Source: Streptomyces chromofuscus (GTDB lineage: Bacteria; Actinomycetota; Actinomycetes; Streptomycetales; Streptomycetaceae). Taken from it: DNA of 64,000 nt. The stretch is from NCBI RefSeq assembly GCF_015160875.1, contig NZ_CP063374.1:6451501-6515500 (forward strand), in the 5' to 3' direction. The notes under the pieces were generated by a model. The model had not been told where the DNA came from. It made no database searches and saw only the letters and a program-made list of their open reading frames with translations. Position numbers and translations under genes: made by a program. Positions 52,615 to 60,363 of this stretch are shown here, piece by piece. Position 1 is the first letter of the stretch, and each line of letters opens with the position of its first letter.

Positions 52615-53769
52615 ATGCTGGACATCGCCGACGAGCTGCACCGGTGGGTCGAGCAGGGACGCGACTTCGCCGTGGCCACCGTGGTGGCCGTCGGCGGCAG
52701 CGCCCCACGCCAACCCGGCGCCGCCCTCGCGGTGGACACCGACGGCACGGCGATCGGCTCGGTCTCCGGCGGCTGTGTGGAGGGCGCCGTCTACGAGCTG
52801 TGCCACCAGGCGTTGCGGGACGGGCAGCCGGTCCTGGAGCGCTTCGGATACAGCGACGACGACGCCTTCGCGGTCGGCCTGACCTGCGGCGGCGTCATCG
52901 ACATCCTGGTCACCCCGGTCCGGGCGGGCGATCCCGTCCGGCCGGTGGTGGCCTCCGCGGTCGCCGCCGCGTCCCGGCGCGAGCCCGCCGCGGTGGCCCG
53001 CATCGTCACCGGCCCGGCCGAGTCGACGGGCCGCCGCGCGCTGCTGGTCCGCCCCGACGGGTCCTACGACGGCGGCTTCGGCGCCCATCCAGAGCTGGAC
53101 CGCACGGTCGCGGCCGAGGCGCGCGCCTACCTGGACGCCGGACGCACCGGCACCCTGGAGATCGGAGAGCAGGGCTCTCGGTGCGGAGCACCGCTCACCG
53201 TGCTGGTCGAGTCGTCCGTGCCGGCCCCCCGCATGATCGTCTTCGGCGCGATCGACTTCGCCTCGGCGCTGGTCCGCGTCGGCAAGTTCCTCGGCTACCA
53301 CGTCACGGTGTGCGACGCCCGCCCCGTCTTCGCGACGCGAGTCCGCTTCCCCGAGGCCGACGAGATCGTCGTCGAGTGGCCCCACGAGTACCTGGAGCGC
53401 ACCGCCGTCGACGCCCGCACGGTCCTGTGCGTGCTGACCCACGACGCCAAGTTCGACGTGCCCCTGCTGCAGCGGGCACTGCGGCTGCCGGTGGCGTACG
53501 TCGGCGCCATGGGCTCGCGCCGCACCCACCTCGACCGCGACCGGCGGCTGCGCGAGGTCGGGGTCACCGACCTGGAGCTGGCCCGCCTGCGCTCGCCCAT
53601 CGGCCTGGACCTGGGCGCCCGCACCCCGGAGGAGACGGCCCTGTCCATCGCCGCCGAGATCGTCGCGGGCCGGCGCGGCGGCAGCGGCGTGTCGCTGACC
53701 GGCGCGCACACCCCGATCCACCACGACACGCCGTCGGCGCCGACGGGACGGATCGGTTCGGTGGCCTGA
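52615..53769 (+). CDS. XdhC/CoxI-family molybdenum cofactor insertion protein
   Basis: 384 aa. The N-terminal XdhC_CoxI domain has ATVVAVGGSAPRQPGAALAV, GSVSGGCVEGAVYELCHQAL and GLTCGGVIDILVTPV. The C-terminal Rossmann domain starts RMIVFGAIDFASALVRVGKF, then VTVCDARPVFATRVRFPEAD, VLTHDAKFDVPLLQRALRLP and YVGAMGSRRTHLDR. It sulphurates/inserts the Mo cofactor into xanthine dehydrogenase. AAGGAG lies nine bases before the ATG. The usual Gly-x-Gly-His of the Rossmann part is GAIDFA here, as in many actinobacterial members. Confidence 0.9.
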   Translation: MLDIADELHRWVEQGRDFAVATVVAVGGSAPRQPGAALAVDTDGTAIGSVSGGCVEGAVYELCHQALRDGQPVLERFGYSDDDAFAVGLTCGGVIDILVTPVRAGDPVRPVVASAVAAASRREPAAVARIVTGPAESTGRRALLVRPDGSYDGGFGAHPELDRTVAAEARAYLDAGRTGTLEIGEQGSRCGAPLTVLVESSVPAPRMIVFGAIDFASALVRVGKFLGYHVTVCDARPVFATRVRFPEADEIVVEWPHEYLERTAVDARTVLCVLTHDAKFDVPLLQRALRLPVAYVGAMGSRRTHLDRDRRLREVGVTDLELARLRSPIGLDLGARTPEETALSIAAEIVAGRRGGSGVSLTGAHTPIHHDTPSAPTGRIGSVA

Positions 53770-54164
53770 CCCGCGACCCGCCCGGCGGACGGGCAGGCCG
53801 GTGCCGGGCAGGTCCAGTGGTCGTTCTCCAGGTCCAGTTCGAGCAGGTCCACGCCGTGGTCGCCGCCGTTGGGGGTGCGGATGACCGTGGGGATGTGCTG
53901 CTGGGTGGGCGTGCCGTTCACGCCGCCCATGCCGCCGCCGTCCTTGTTGCCCTGGGCAAGCGGCGACCGGGCGTCGTACTCGACGGGCACGACCGGGCTG
54001 TGCACAGGGCAGTTCGCCGTGGCAGCGCCCGGTTCACGAACCAGCGGCGGGCGCGTTCGGCCTTGGGGGTGCGCAGTCTGTGTCCGTGTGCGTGCGTGCG
54101 CACCGCACTCCACGGCGGGCCTGAAGCGCTGTTCGGCCGGCGCGGGGGCCGCTGTGAGCGCCGG
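53770..54164. other. 395 bp with a possible minus-strand protein remnant
   Basis: No complete gene. The minus-strand frame at about 53780-54050 reads like real protein: NCPVHSPVVPVEYDARSPLA, then QGNKDGGGMGGVNGTPTQQH, VDLLELDLENDHW. It has no start with a ribosome site and runs without a stop into the antisense of the XdhC gene, so at best it is a decayed internal piece of an unknown gene. I do not recognise the family. Confidence 0.3.
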
Positions 54165-54605
54165 TCACCGCCCCCGGAGCAGACGGTTGGCCGCCCGGCC
54201 GAACACCAGGCGGGACGCGCGCTCCAGCGGGCCGTCGAGGAAGGGCGGCAGCAGGCGTACGCGGATCTCCTCGCGCCAGCTCACCCGGGCGCGCCCGCCG
54301 GGGCCGGGGCCGACCTCGATCTCCGCCCAGCCGAGCACCACCCGGCCGCGTTTCTCCAGGCGGCACCGGCCGGGGGCGTCGTCGGTCGGCGGCTGCCAGA
54401 CGGTGACCTCCATCCGGTCGTCGACGGCGAGCGGCCCGAGGCCCGACCGGGCCACGAACACCGTGCCCTCGTGGGTCGGCGCCGGGGTGAGCACGGTGAC
54501 ACGGGTCAGCGGGACGGCGTCGCCGTGGCGGGGCCAGTCCGTCAGCCGGCGCCAGGCCTCGGACGGGGACAGCGGAGCCGTGCGTTCGAGCAGGAAGGTG
54601 GCCAC
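54165..54605 (-). CDS. SRPBCC (polyketide cyclase/START-like) family protein
   Basis: 146 aa with the N-terminal helix-grip start ATFLLERTAPLSPSEAWRRL and TDWPRHGDAVPLTRV, a central VEIEVGPG-like strand (GWAEIEVGPGPGGRARVSWR) and a C-terminal long helix (PPFLDGPLERASRLVFGRAA). These small lipid- or polyketide-binding folds are common in Streptomyces. The adjacent plus-strand glycosyltransferase is divergent. No specific role can be given. Confidence 0.75.
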   Translation of the reverse strand: MATFLLERTAPLSPSEAWRRLTDWPRHGDAVPLTRVTVLTPAPTHEGTVFVARSGLGPLAVDDRMEVTVWQPPTDDAPGRCRLEKRGRVVLGWAEIEVGPGPGGRARVSWREEIRVRLLPPFLDGPLERASRLVFGRAANRLLRGR

Positions 54606-54698
54606 GGGAGGATCTTAGGCAGGCCCCGCCGCGCCGTCCGGCAGGCTTCACGGGGCCCGGAGTGTTTGAGGCGGCCCCACTCTGGCACCCGGCCACAC

Positions 54699-55700
54699 AT
54701 GACCACCGCCTACGCCGTGGTGATCCCCACGCTCGTCCGTGACACGCTGGCCGACTGTCTCGCCGCGCTGGCCGCCGCGACCGGCCCCCGGCCGCGCGAG
54801 ATCGTCCTCGTCGACGACCGGCCCGTCCCGGATCCGGGCCCGCTGGAGCACCCCCTGAGCGTCCTCGGCGACCTGCGCGACCGCACGACCGTGCTGCACG
54901 GCGGCGGACGCGGCCCGGCCGCCGCCCGCAACACCGGACTGCGCGCGATCGCCTCGCCGTGGGTCGCCTTCCTCGACGACGACGTGCAGGTCGGCCCGCA
55001 CTGGTGCGAACAGCTCACCCAGGACCTGGCCGCCGCGGGTCCCGACACGGCGGGCGTGCAGGGCGTGATCGCCGTACCGCTGCCCGGCGGACGCCGCCCC
55101 ACCGACTGGGAACGCGAATCGGTGGCTCGTGCGCGCGCCCGCTGGGGCACCGCCGACATGGCCTACCGCACCGACGCCCTCAAGCAGGCCCGCGGCTTCG
55201 ACGAGCGCTTCCTGCGCGCCCACCGGGAGGACGTCGACCTGGCCCTGCGGCTGCTCGACGCCGGGTGGGGCATCCGGCAGGGGCGGCGCACCACCCGGCA
55301 CCCGGTGCACCCGGCGGGCCGCTGGGCGTCGCTCGCCGCCCAGCGCGGGCACGCCGACGACGCGCTCATGCTGCGGCTGCACGGCGCCGGCTGGTGGTAC
55401 AAGGCGCTCGCGCGACGCGGCCGGATCCGCGGCCACCTCGCCGTGACGGCGGCGGGCGCGGGGGCGTGCGTCCTCGCGGGCGCCGGGCACCGTACGGCCG
55501 CCGCTGTCGCCGCGCTGGGCTGGGCGGCGGGCACCGCCGAGTTCGCCTGGGCGCGCATCGCGCCCGGGCCGCGCACCCGCGACGAGGTGACCACCTTGCT
55601 GGCGACCAGCGCGCTGATCCCCCCGACGGCCGGCTGGCACTGGCTGAGCGGACTGTGGCGGTACCGGGGCGCGCCCGCGTGGCGGGAGGTGGCGCCGTGA
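54699..55700 (+). CDS. family 2 glycosyltransferase with C-terminal membrane segments
   Basis: 333 aa. The GT-A domain begins YAVVIPTLVRDTLADCLAAL, then EIVLVDDRPVPDPGPL, GGGRGPAAARNTGLRAIASP and the DxD motif VAFLDDDVQVGPHW. The acceptor region has GFDERFLRAHREDVDLALRL. The C-terminal 100 residues contain two hydrophobic stretches (AVTAAGAGACVLAGA; AAAVAALGWAAGTAEFAW), so it may be membrane associated. The stop overlaps the next gene by 4 nt (GTGA), coupling it to the HAD phosphatase. Confidence 0.85.
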   Translation: MTTAYAVVIPTLVRDTLADCLAALAAATGPRPREIVLVDDRPVPDPGPLEHPLSVLGDLRDRTTVLHGGGRGPAAARNTGLRAIASPWVAFLDDDVQVGPHWCEQLTQDLAAAGPDTAGVQGVIAVPLPGGRRPTDWERESVARARARWGTADMAYRTDALKQARGFDERFLRAHREDVDLALRLLDAGWGIRQGRRTTRHPVHPAGRWASLAAQRGHADDALMLRLHGAGWWYKALARRGRIRGHLAVTAAGAGACVLAGAGHRTAAAVAALGWAAGTAEFAWARIAPGPRTRDEVTTLLATSALIPPTAGWHWLSGLWRYRGAPAWREVAP

Positions 55701-56233
55701 CGCGGATCCGCGCCGTGCTTCTCGACCGCGACGGCCTCCTCGTCGAGGACGTCCCCGACAACGCCGACCCCGACCGCGTCCGCCCCGTCGAGGGCGCCCA
55801 AGAGGCTCTCGCACTGCTGCGCGCCCACGGCGTCCGCACCGGCTTCCTCACCCAGCAGCCCGGCGTCGCACGGGGCGACGTCACGGAGGCCGACGTGCGC
55901 AGGGTCGACGCCCGCGTCGAGGAACTCCTCGGCCCGTTCGACATCCGCGCGGTGTGCCGGCACGCGCCGGCCGACGGCTGCCACTGCCGCCCGCCCGAGC
56001 CGGGCCTGCTCCTGTGGGCCGCCGGCCGGCTGTGCACGGCCCCCGCCGAGTGGGCCGTCGTCGGCGACACCGACGCCCACCTGGAGGCGGCCCGCCGCGC
56101 GGGCGCGCACGGCGTCCTCGTACCGACCGCCCGGACACGACCGCGGCAGACCGCCGGGGACACCGCACCGGACCTGATCACGGCGGTACGGTCCCTGGTG
56201 CCGGACACGCCGGTGCCCCGCACGGGGAGGTGA
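55697..56233 (+). CDS. HAD-family phosphatase, GmhB-like
   Basis: 178 aa. Motif I is AVLLDRDGLLVEDVPDNADP, with both Asp residues but Leu in place of the usual Thr after DRDG. QQPGVARGDVTEADVRRVDA and CRHAPADGCHCRPPEPGLLL, the Cys/His zinc loop, are typical of heptose-1,7-bisphosphate phosphatases and related histidinol phosphatases. VVGDTDAHLEAARRAGAHGV is motif IV. Coupled to the GT2 gene, which suggests a sugar-phosphate substrate in glycan synthesis. Confidence 0.8.
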   Translation: MTRIRAVLLDRDGLLVEDVPDNADPDRVRPVEGAQEALALLRAHGVRTGFLTQQPGVARGDVTEADVRRVDARVEELLGPFDIRAVCRHAPADGCHCRPPEPGLLLWAAGRLCTAPAEWAVVGDTDAHLEAARRAGAHGVLVPTARTRPRQTAGDTAPDLITAVRSLVPDTPVPRTGR

Positions 56234-56362
56234 CCCGCCTGCGGTCCGGGCTCTCGCACGTCGGCTGATGCTCGCCTCGGGCCCGAGTACGGATCGTCTC
56301 CGGTCCGGTCCCTCCGCCGCCTTTGAGCTCGTACGCCGCCCGGCGGCCCTCCCGCCCGGGGC

Positions 56363-57301
56363 TCACCTGCGCCGCTCACCTGTCGCCGGGCGCGTCCCCG
56401 GGATCCCCAGTGCGGCCGTCAGCGCTTCCGCGCCGTCCCGTACGCCGGTGCCCTCGCGGAAGCGGTCCCGGGTCCGCCGGGCCGCCCCGCGTCCGGCGGT
56501 CAGGCACCACTCCCACCACCGCTCCAGCCCTTCGACGTCGAGCCGCTCGGCCGGGATCAGGGCGGGCCAGCCGCACGCGCGTGCCTGCGCCGTCACCTTC
56601 GCGCCGCCCGTGACCGGATCGACGGCCAGCGCCGGCGTCCCGGCCCGCAGCGCCAGGACCAGCCCGTGCAGCCGGTCCGTGACGACGAGGTCGAGGCGGT
56701 CGAGCACGGACGACAGCTGGGCGGGGGTGGTGCTCAGCCGCCAGTCGTGGATGTCGAGCCGGGTCTCCAGCTCCAGCCGCGCGCAGTCCTTCCCGGCCAG
56801 CCAGCGGGTGACGGTCGCGGCGACCTCCGCGTGCCGCCGCCGGCCGCCGTACTCGTGCTGCCCGTGGGTGAGGATCACCCCCACCACCGGCCGGGCAGGG
56901 ACGGCGGGCGCGCGGGCCGACAGGTCCACGCGCGGCTCGGCGCCCGGGGCGTCCCGCGCCAGCACCTCGTGGAAGCCGGCGGCGGCCGGGTCGGCCGGAT
57001 CGACGACGGAGGTGCCGACCGCGATCCGCACACAGTGCGCGAACCGCCGGTGCAGCTCCTCCACCTGCGGCCCGTGCACCGGCCCGCACACGAACACCAG
57101 ATGGGAGTACGCCTCGGCCCGCACCCCCTCCAGATGCAGCGCCCCCGGCCTGAAGCCCGGGCTCCAGGCGACGTCGTACGCCAGTCCGGCCCGCCGAAGG
57201 ACGTCCTCCACCCGCCGCAGGGCCAGTACGTCCCCGGCGGTGGCCTCGCCGTCGCGGAAGCTGAACCAGCCCACGAGCAGGATCCGCTGCGGTTGTTCCA
57301 T
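56363..57301 (-). CDS. polysaccharide pyruvyl transferase family protein
   Basis: 312 aa. N-terminal RILLVGWFSFRDGEATAGDV matches the family start, and AYSHLVFVCGPVHGPQVEEL and VVGVILTHGQHEYGGRRRHA follow. LDLVVTDRLHGLVLALRAGT is the hallmark DRLHG motif. Members add pyruvate ketals to sugars, although many actinobacterial homologues have unknown roles. The ATG at 57301 lies 47 bp after the stop of the phosphatase gene on the same strand. Near the GT2/HAD pair, which supports a glycan-related locus. Confidence 0.85.
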   Translation of the reverse strand: MEQPQRILLVGWFSFRDGEATAGDVLALRRVEDVLRRAGLAYDVAWSPGFRPGALHLEGVRAEAYSHLVFVCGPVHGPQVEELHRRFAHCVRIAVGTSVVDPADPAAAGFHEVLARDAPGAEPRVDLSARAPAVPARPVVGVILTHGQHEYGGRRRHAEVAATVTRWLAGKDCARLELETRLDIHDWRLSTTPAQLSSVLDRLDLVVTDRLHGLVLALRAGTPALAVDPVTGGAKVTAQARACGWPALIPAERLDVEGLERWWEWCLTAGRGAARRTRDRFREGTGVRDGAEALTAALGIPGTRPATGERRR

Positions 57302-57348
57302 GGTGCGCACGGGTGCCCTGAGCTCCCGTCGGTCAATCGCCGCGCGGC

Positions 57349-59415
57349 CTACAGGGCGCGCGCGACGAGGAGGGCGACGTCGTCGTGGTCGTCGGGGAGG
57401 CGCAGGCCGTACAGGAGGAGGTCGCAGGTCTCCTCCAGGGGCCGCCGGGGTTCGTCGAGGAACGTCAGGAGTGCGTTGAGACGGTCGTCGATGGGGTGGT
57501 GGCGGGTCTCGACGAGGCCGTCGGTGTAGAGGACCAGCAGGTCGCCGGGGGCCAGGTCGACGGTGGTGGGCTCGAACCCGATGCCCCCGATGCCGAGCGG
57601 GGCCCCGGCGGGCAGGTCGAGGAGCTCGGGGGGCCGGCCGGGGCGGGCCAGCGCGGGCGGCATGTGACCCGCGTTGCCGATGCGGCACTGACCGGTGCGG
57701 GGGTCGTACACGGCGTACAGGCACGTGACGATGTAGTGCTCCAGATCGCAGGTGATCTTGTCGAGGTGCTGCAGCACGGCGCCGGGGTCGAGGTCGAGGT
57801 CGGCGTAGGCGCAGGTCGCGGTGCGCAGCCGGCCCATGGTGGCGGCGGCGTCGATGCCGTTGCCCATGACGTCACCGACGACCAGGGCGGTCTTGTCGTC
57901 GCTCAGACCGATCACGTCGTACCAGTCGCCGCCGACCTCGCTGGTGGCCTGGGCGGGCTGGTAGCGGGAGGCGAGCTCCAGACCGGTGTGGTGCGGCGCG
58001 TGGTCGGGCAGCAGGCTGCGCTGGAGGGTGAGCGCGGTGTTGCGCACGCTCTGGAACCAGCGGGCGTTGTCGATGGCCACGGCGGCGCGGCTGGCGAGCT
58101 CACCGGCCAGCACGACGTCGTCCTGGTCGAACGGCAGCGGGTTGCGGGTGCGCTTGAGGTCGAGGGCGCCCAGCACCTCGCCGTGCGCGATCAGCGGCAC
58201 GGCCAGATACGAGTGGACCCCGGCCTGCGCCAGCAGCGCGACGGCCTCGTCGTCGCGGGCGATGCGCGGCAGATCACGGTCGCCGACATGCCGTACCAGG
58301 ACCGGCCGGCCGGTGTGCACGCACAGGGTGACCAGGCGGTCGCCCTCGTAGGCGGCGAGGTCTCCGGGTGAGTCGGCGGCGCGCACCGCCACGGTCGGGT
58401 GGGCCGCCTTCAGCGCGAGGGCGCGGAACAGCTCCGGCCCGTGGTGCGGGGCGCGGGTGCGGCGACAGGCCAGCGCCGAGTCCAGCACGTCCACGGCGAC
58501 CACGTCGGCCAGCTCGGAGGCGGCGATGTCCGCCAGTTCGAGCGCGGTCTGCTCCACCTCCAGCGTGGTGCCGACCCGGGCGGAGGCGTCGGCGATGAGG
58601 GCGAGGCGCCGACGGGCCCGGTCGGCCTCGGCGGCCGCGCGATGCCGTTCGGTGACGTCGACGACCGAGGTGGCCGCGCCCAGGACCCGCCCGCCGGGGT
58701 CCTCCAGCCGGTAGAACGACAGGGACCAGGCGTGCTCGTGCTCGGGGTCGGTCGGCGGGCGGCCCACGTGGTACTGGTCGAGCAGCGGGGTGCCGGTGGT
58801 GAGCACCTGACGCAGGCACGCCTCGATGGTGTCGACGTCCGGCAGGTGCAGGGTCTCCCTGAGGTGACGGCCGATGTGCTCCTCGGCCGGGACCCCGTCG
58901 AGCCGTTCCAGCGCCGGGTTGACCAGCAGATACCGCAGCTCGGGGTCCATGAGGGCCAGGCCGATGGGGGACTGGTTGATCAGCCGTTCGCACAGCGCGA
59001 GGTCGGTCTCGACGCGCTGCAGCAGGTTGTGGTCGGCGGCCAGACCCAGGGCGTAGACGTCACCGAGATCGTCCAGCAGCCGCATGTTGCGGAACTCCGT
59101 CAGGCGGCTGCTGCCGTCCTTGTGCCGGATCGGGAACGCGCCGGCCCAGCTCCGGCCGGTCTCCAGCACCTCCGCGAACAGCTTCGTCACGGCCGGCAGG
59201 TGCTCGGGATGGACGAACAGACGTGCCGCGTAGGTGCCGAGCGCCTCCTCCGCCGAGTACCCGAAGAGCTCCTGGGCCTGCGGGGTCCAGAACAGGATGC
59301 GTCCGTCCGCGTCGACCACGACCGCCGCCACGCTCAGCACGTCCAGCAGGCCGATCGGTCTCGGCTGCTCCGCCGTGTACTCGTCCTCGTCGGACTGGAA
59401 GGATTCGGCTGTCAT
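57349..59415 (-). CDS. PAS-PAS-GAF-SpoIIE-type PP2C phosphatase
   Basis: 688 aa. Two PAS domains (LDVLSVAAVVVDADGRILFW; INQSPIGLALMDPELRYLLV) precede a GAF domain (about 285-450, with VHSYLAVPLIAHGEVLGALD) and the SpoIIE phosphatase with SEVGGDWYDVIGLSDDKTAL, VGDVMGNGIDAAATMG, GNAGHMPPALARPGR and VLYTDGLVE. There is no HATPase kinase domain. The ATG at 59415 has GGAGGAGG upstream; the open frame extends 480 bases further but composition and the ribosome site favour this start. Such proteins control anti-sigma antagonists in response to signals. Confidence 0.88.
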   Translation of the reverse strand: MTAESFQSDEDEYTAEQPRPIGLLDVLSVAAVVVDADGRILFWTPQAQELFGYSAEEALGTYAARLFVHPEHLPAVTKLFAEVLETGRSWAGAFPIRHKDGSSRLTEFRNMRLLDDLGDVYALGLAADHNLLQRVETDLALCERLINQSPIGLALMDPELRYLLVNPALERLDGVPAEEHIGRHLRETLHLPDVDTIEACLRQVLTTGTPLLDQYHVGRPPTDPEHEHAWSLSFYRLEDPGGRVLGAATSVVDVTERHRAAAEADRARRRLALIADASARVGTTLEVEQTALELADIAASELADVVAVDVLDSALACRRTRAPHHGPELFRALALKAAHPTVAVRAADSPGDLAAYEGDRLVTLCVHTGRPVLVRHVGDRDLPRIARDDEAVALLAQAGVHSYLAVPLIAHGEVLGALDLKRTRNPLPFDQDDVVLAGELASRAAVAIDNARWFQSVRNTALTLQRSLLPDHAPHHTGLELASRYQPAQATSEVGGDWYDVIGLSDDKTALVVGDVMGNGIDAAATMGRLRTATCAYADLDLDPGAVLQHLDKITCDLEHYIVTCLYAVYDPRTGQCRIGNAGHMPPALARPGRPPELLDLPAGAPLGIGGIGFEPTTVDLAPGDLLVLYTDGLVETRHHPIDDRLNALLTFLDEPRRPLEETCDLLLYGLRLPDDHDDVALLVARAL

Positions 59416-59661
59416 CCCTGATCCTCCTCCACCGGCCGGCGGAAGCGACGCGTGTTCTTCCATGCTGCCCCCGGCCCCGTGCCTTGCCCAGTCCGAGGGG
59501 CCGTCGACATGGCCCGCGCCGTGCGCTCGGACGGACAAGCAGGAACATGGCAGTGCAGAGGATGGGGACCTCGTGGACTCCGCCCGACACGGTTCCGGAG
59601 CTCCGCCGCCCGCTGAGGGGCGCCATGTCTTCGACGCGTCCACCGACGCGGCGTCGCCGGT

Positions 59662-60227
59662 GTGGTGATCGGCTGGACCCGGGCGCCCGTGTCGTGGTCG
59701 AAGAAGCCCGCCGAGGCGGGGCAGCCGGTCGCGATGCTCGGCGGCGATCCGGACACCGTCGCCGAGATCCGTCCGCTGCTCGACCCCCTGTGCCGGGAGA
59801 CGGTGTACTGCGGTCCGGTCGGCCACGGGATGGTGATGGAGCCGGCGGTCAACCTGTACCTGGACACCAGGCTCGCCGGCCTGGCCGAGGTCGTGCACGT
59901 CGCCGATCGCTACGGCCTCGGCCTCGACACCTTCCGCGCCGTCGTCGACGCCGGCCCGCCGGTCGGCGACCTCACCCGGGTGCAGAGCCCCATGCTCGTC
60001 GCGCGGGACTTCTCGGTGCAGGCGGCCACGTCCGACGCCTTCGCCGACACCCGGCTCATCGCGAACGCGGCGCGCGCGGCGGGGATCTCCGCCCCGCTGC
60101 TCGACCGAACGGCGAGCTGTACGGCGAGAGCGTGGCCCTCGGCAACGGACGGCTGGACGTGGTGTCGGTCATCCGGGCCGTCGAGGCGCGGACCGAGGCG
60201 CTCGGCCGGTCGTCCGGCACTACGTAG
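59662..60227 (+). pseudogene. 3-hydroxyisobutyrate dehydrogenase-like NAD-binding protein, broken
   Basis: The reading starts inside the family with GWTRAPVSWSKKPAEAGQPV (normally GAPVSGS-x-x-A), then EIRPLLDPLCRETVYCGPVG, HGMVMEPAVNLYLDTRLAGL (the K-x-x-N catalytic region, here EPAVN) and FSVQAATSDAFADTRL. Near 60100 the frame shifts and continues with ELYGESVALGNGRLDVVSVI to a stop at 60227. The N-terminal Rossmann half is absent and the catalytic Lys is lost. Non-functional relic between two phosphatase genes. Confidence 0.75.
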
Positions 60228-60363
60228 CCGACCGCTCGCCGTGGGCGTAACGTCCCCATATGGGCGAGGTCGGGTATGTGCGGCGGGCGGACGCCGCGCG
60301 CGGGGAGGCGCACGGTCGCCCGCGACCGTCCCGAGGGCTCCCCCGCGGTGCGGGAGGTACCCG

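Noticed and set aside
53780..54050. Complete minus-strand gene
   Set aside because: Protein-like composition, but no start with ribosome site and no stop before it runs into the XdhC gene.
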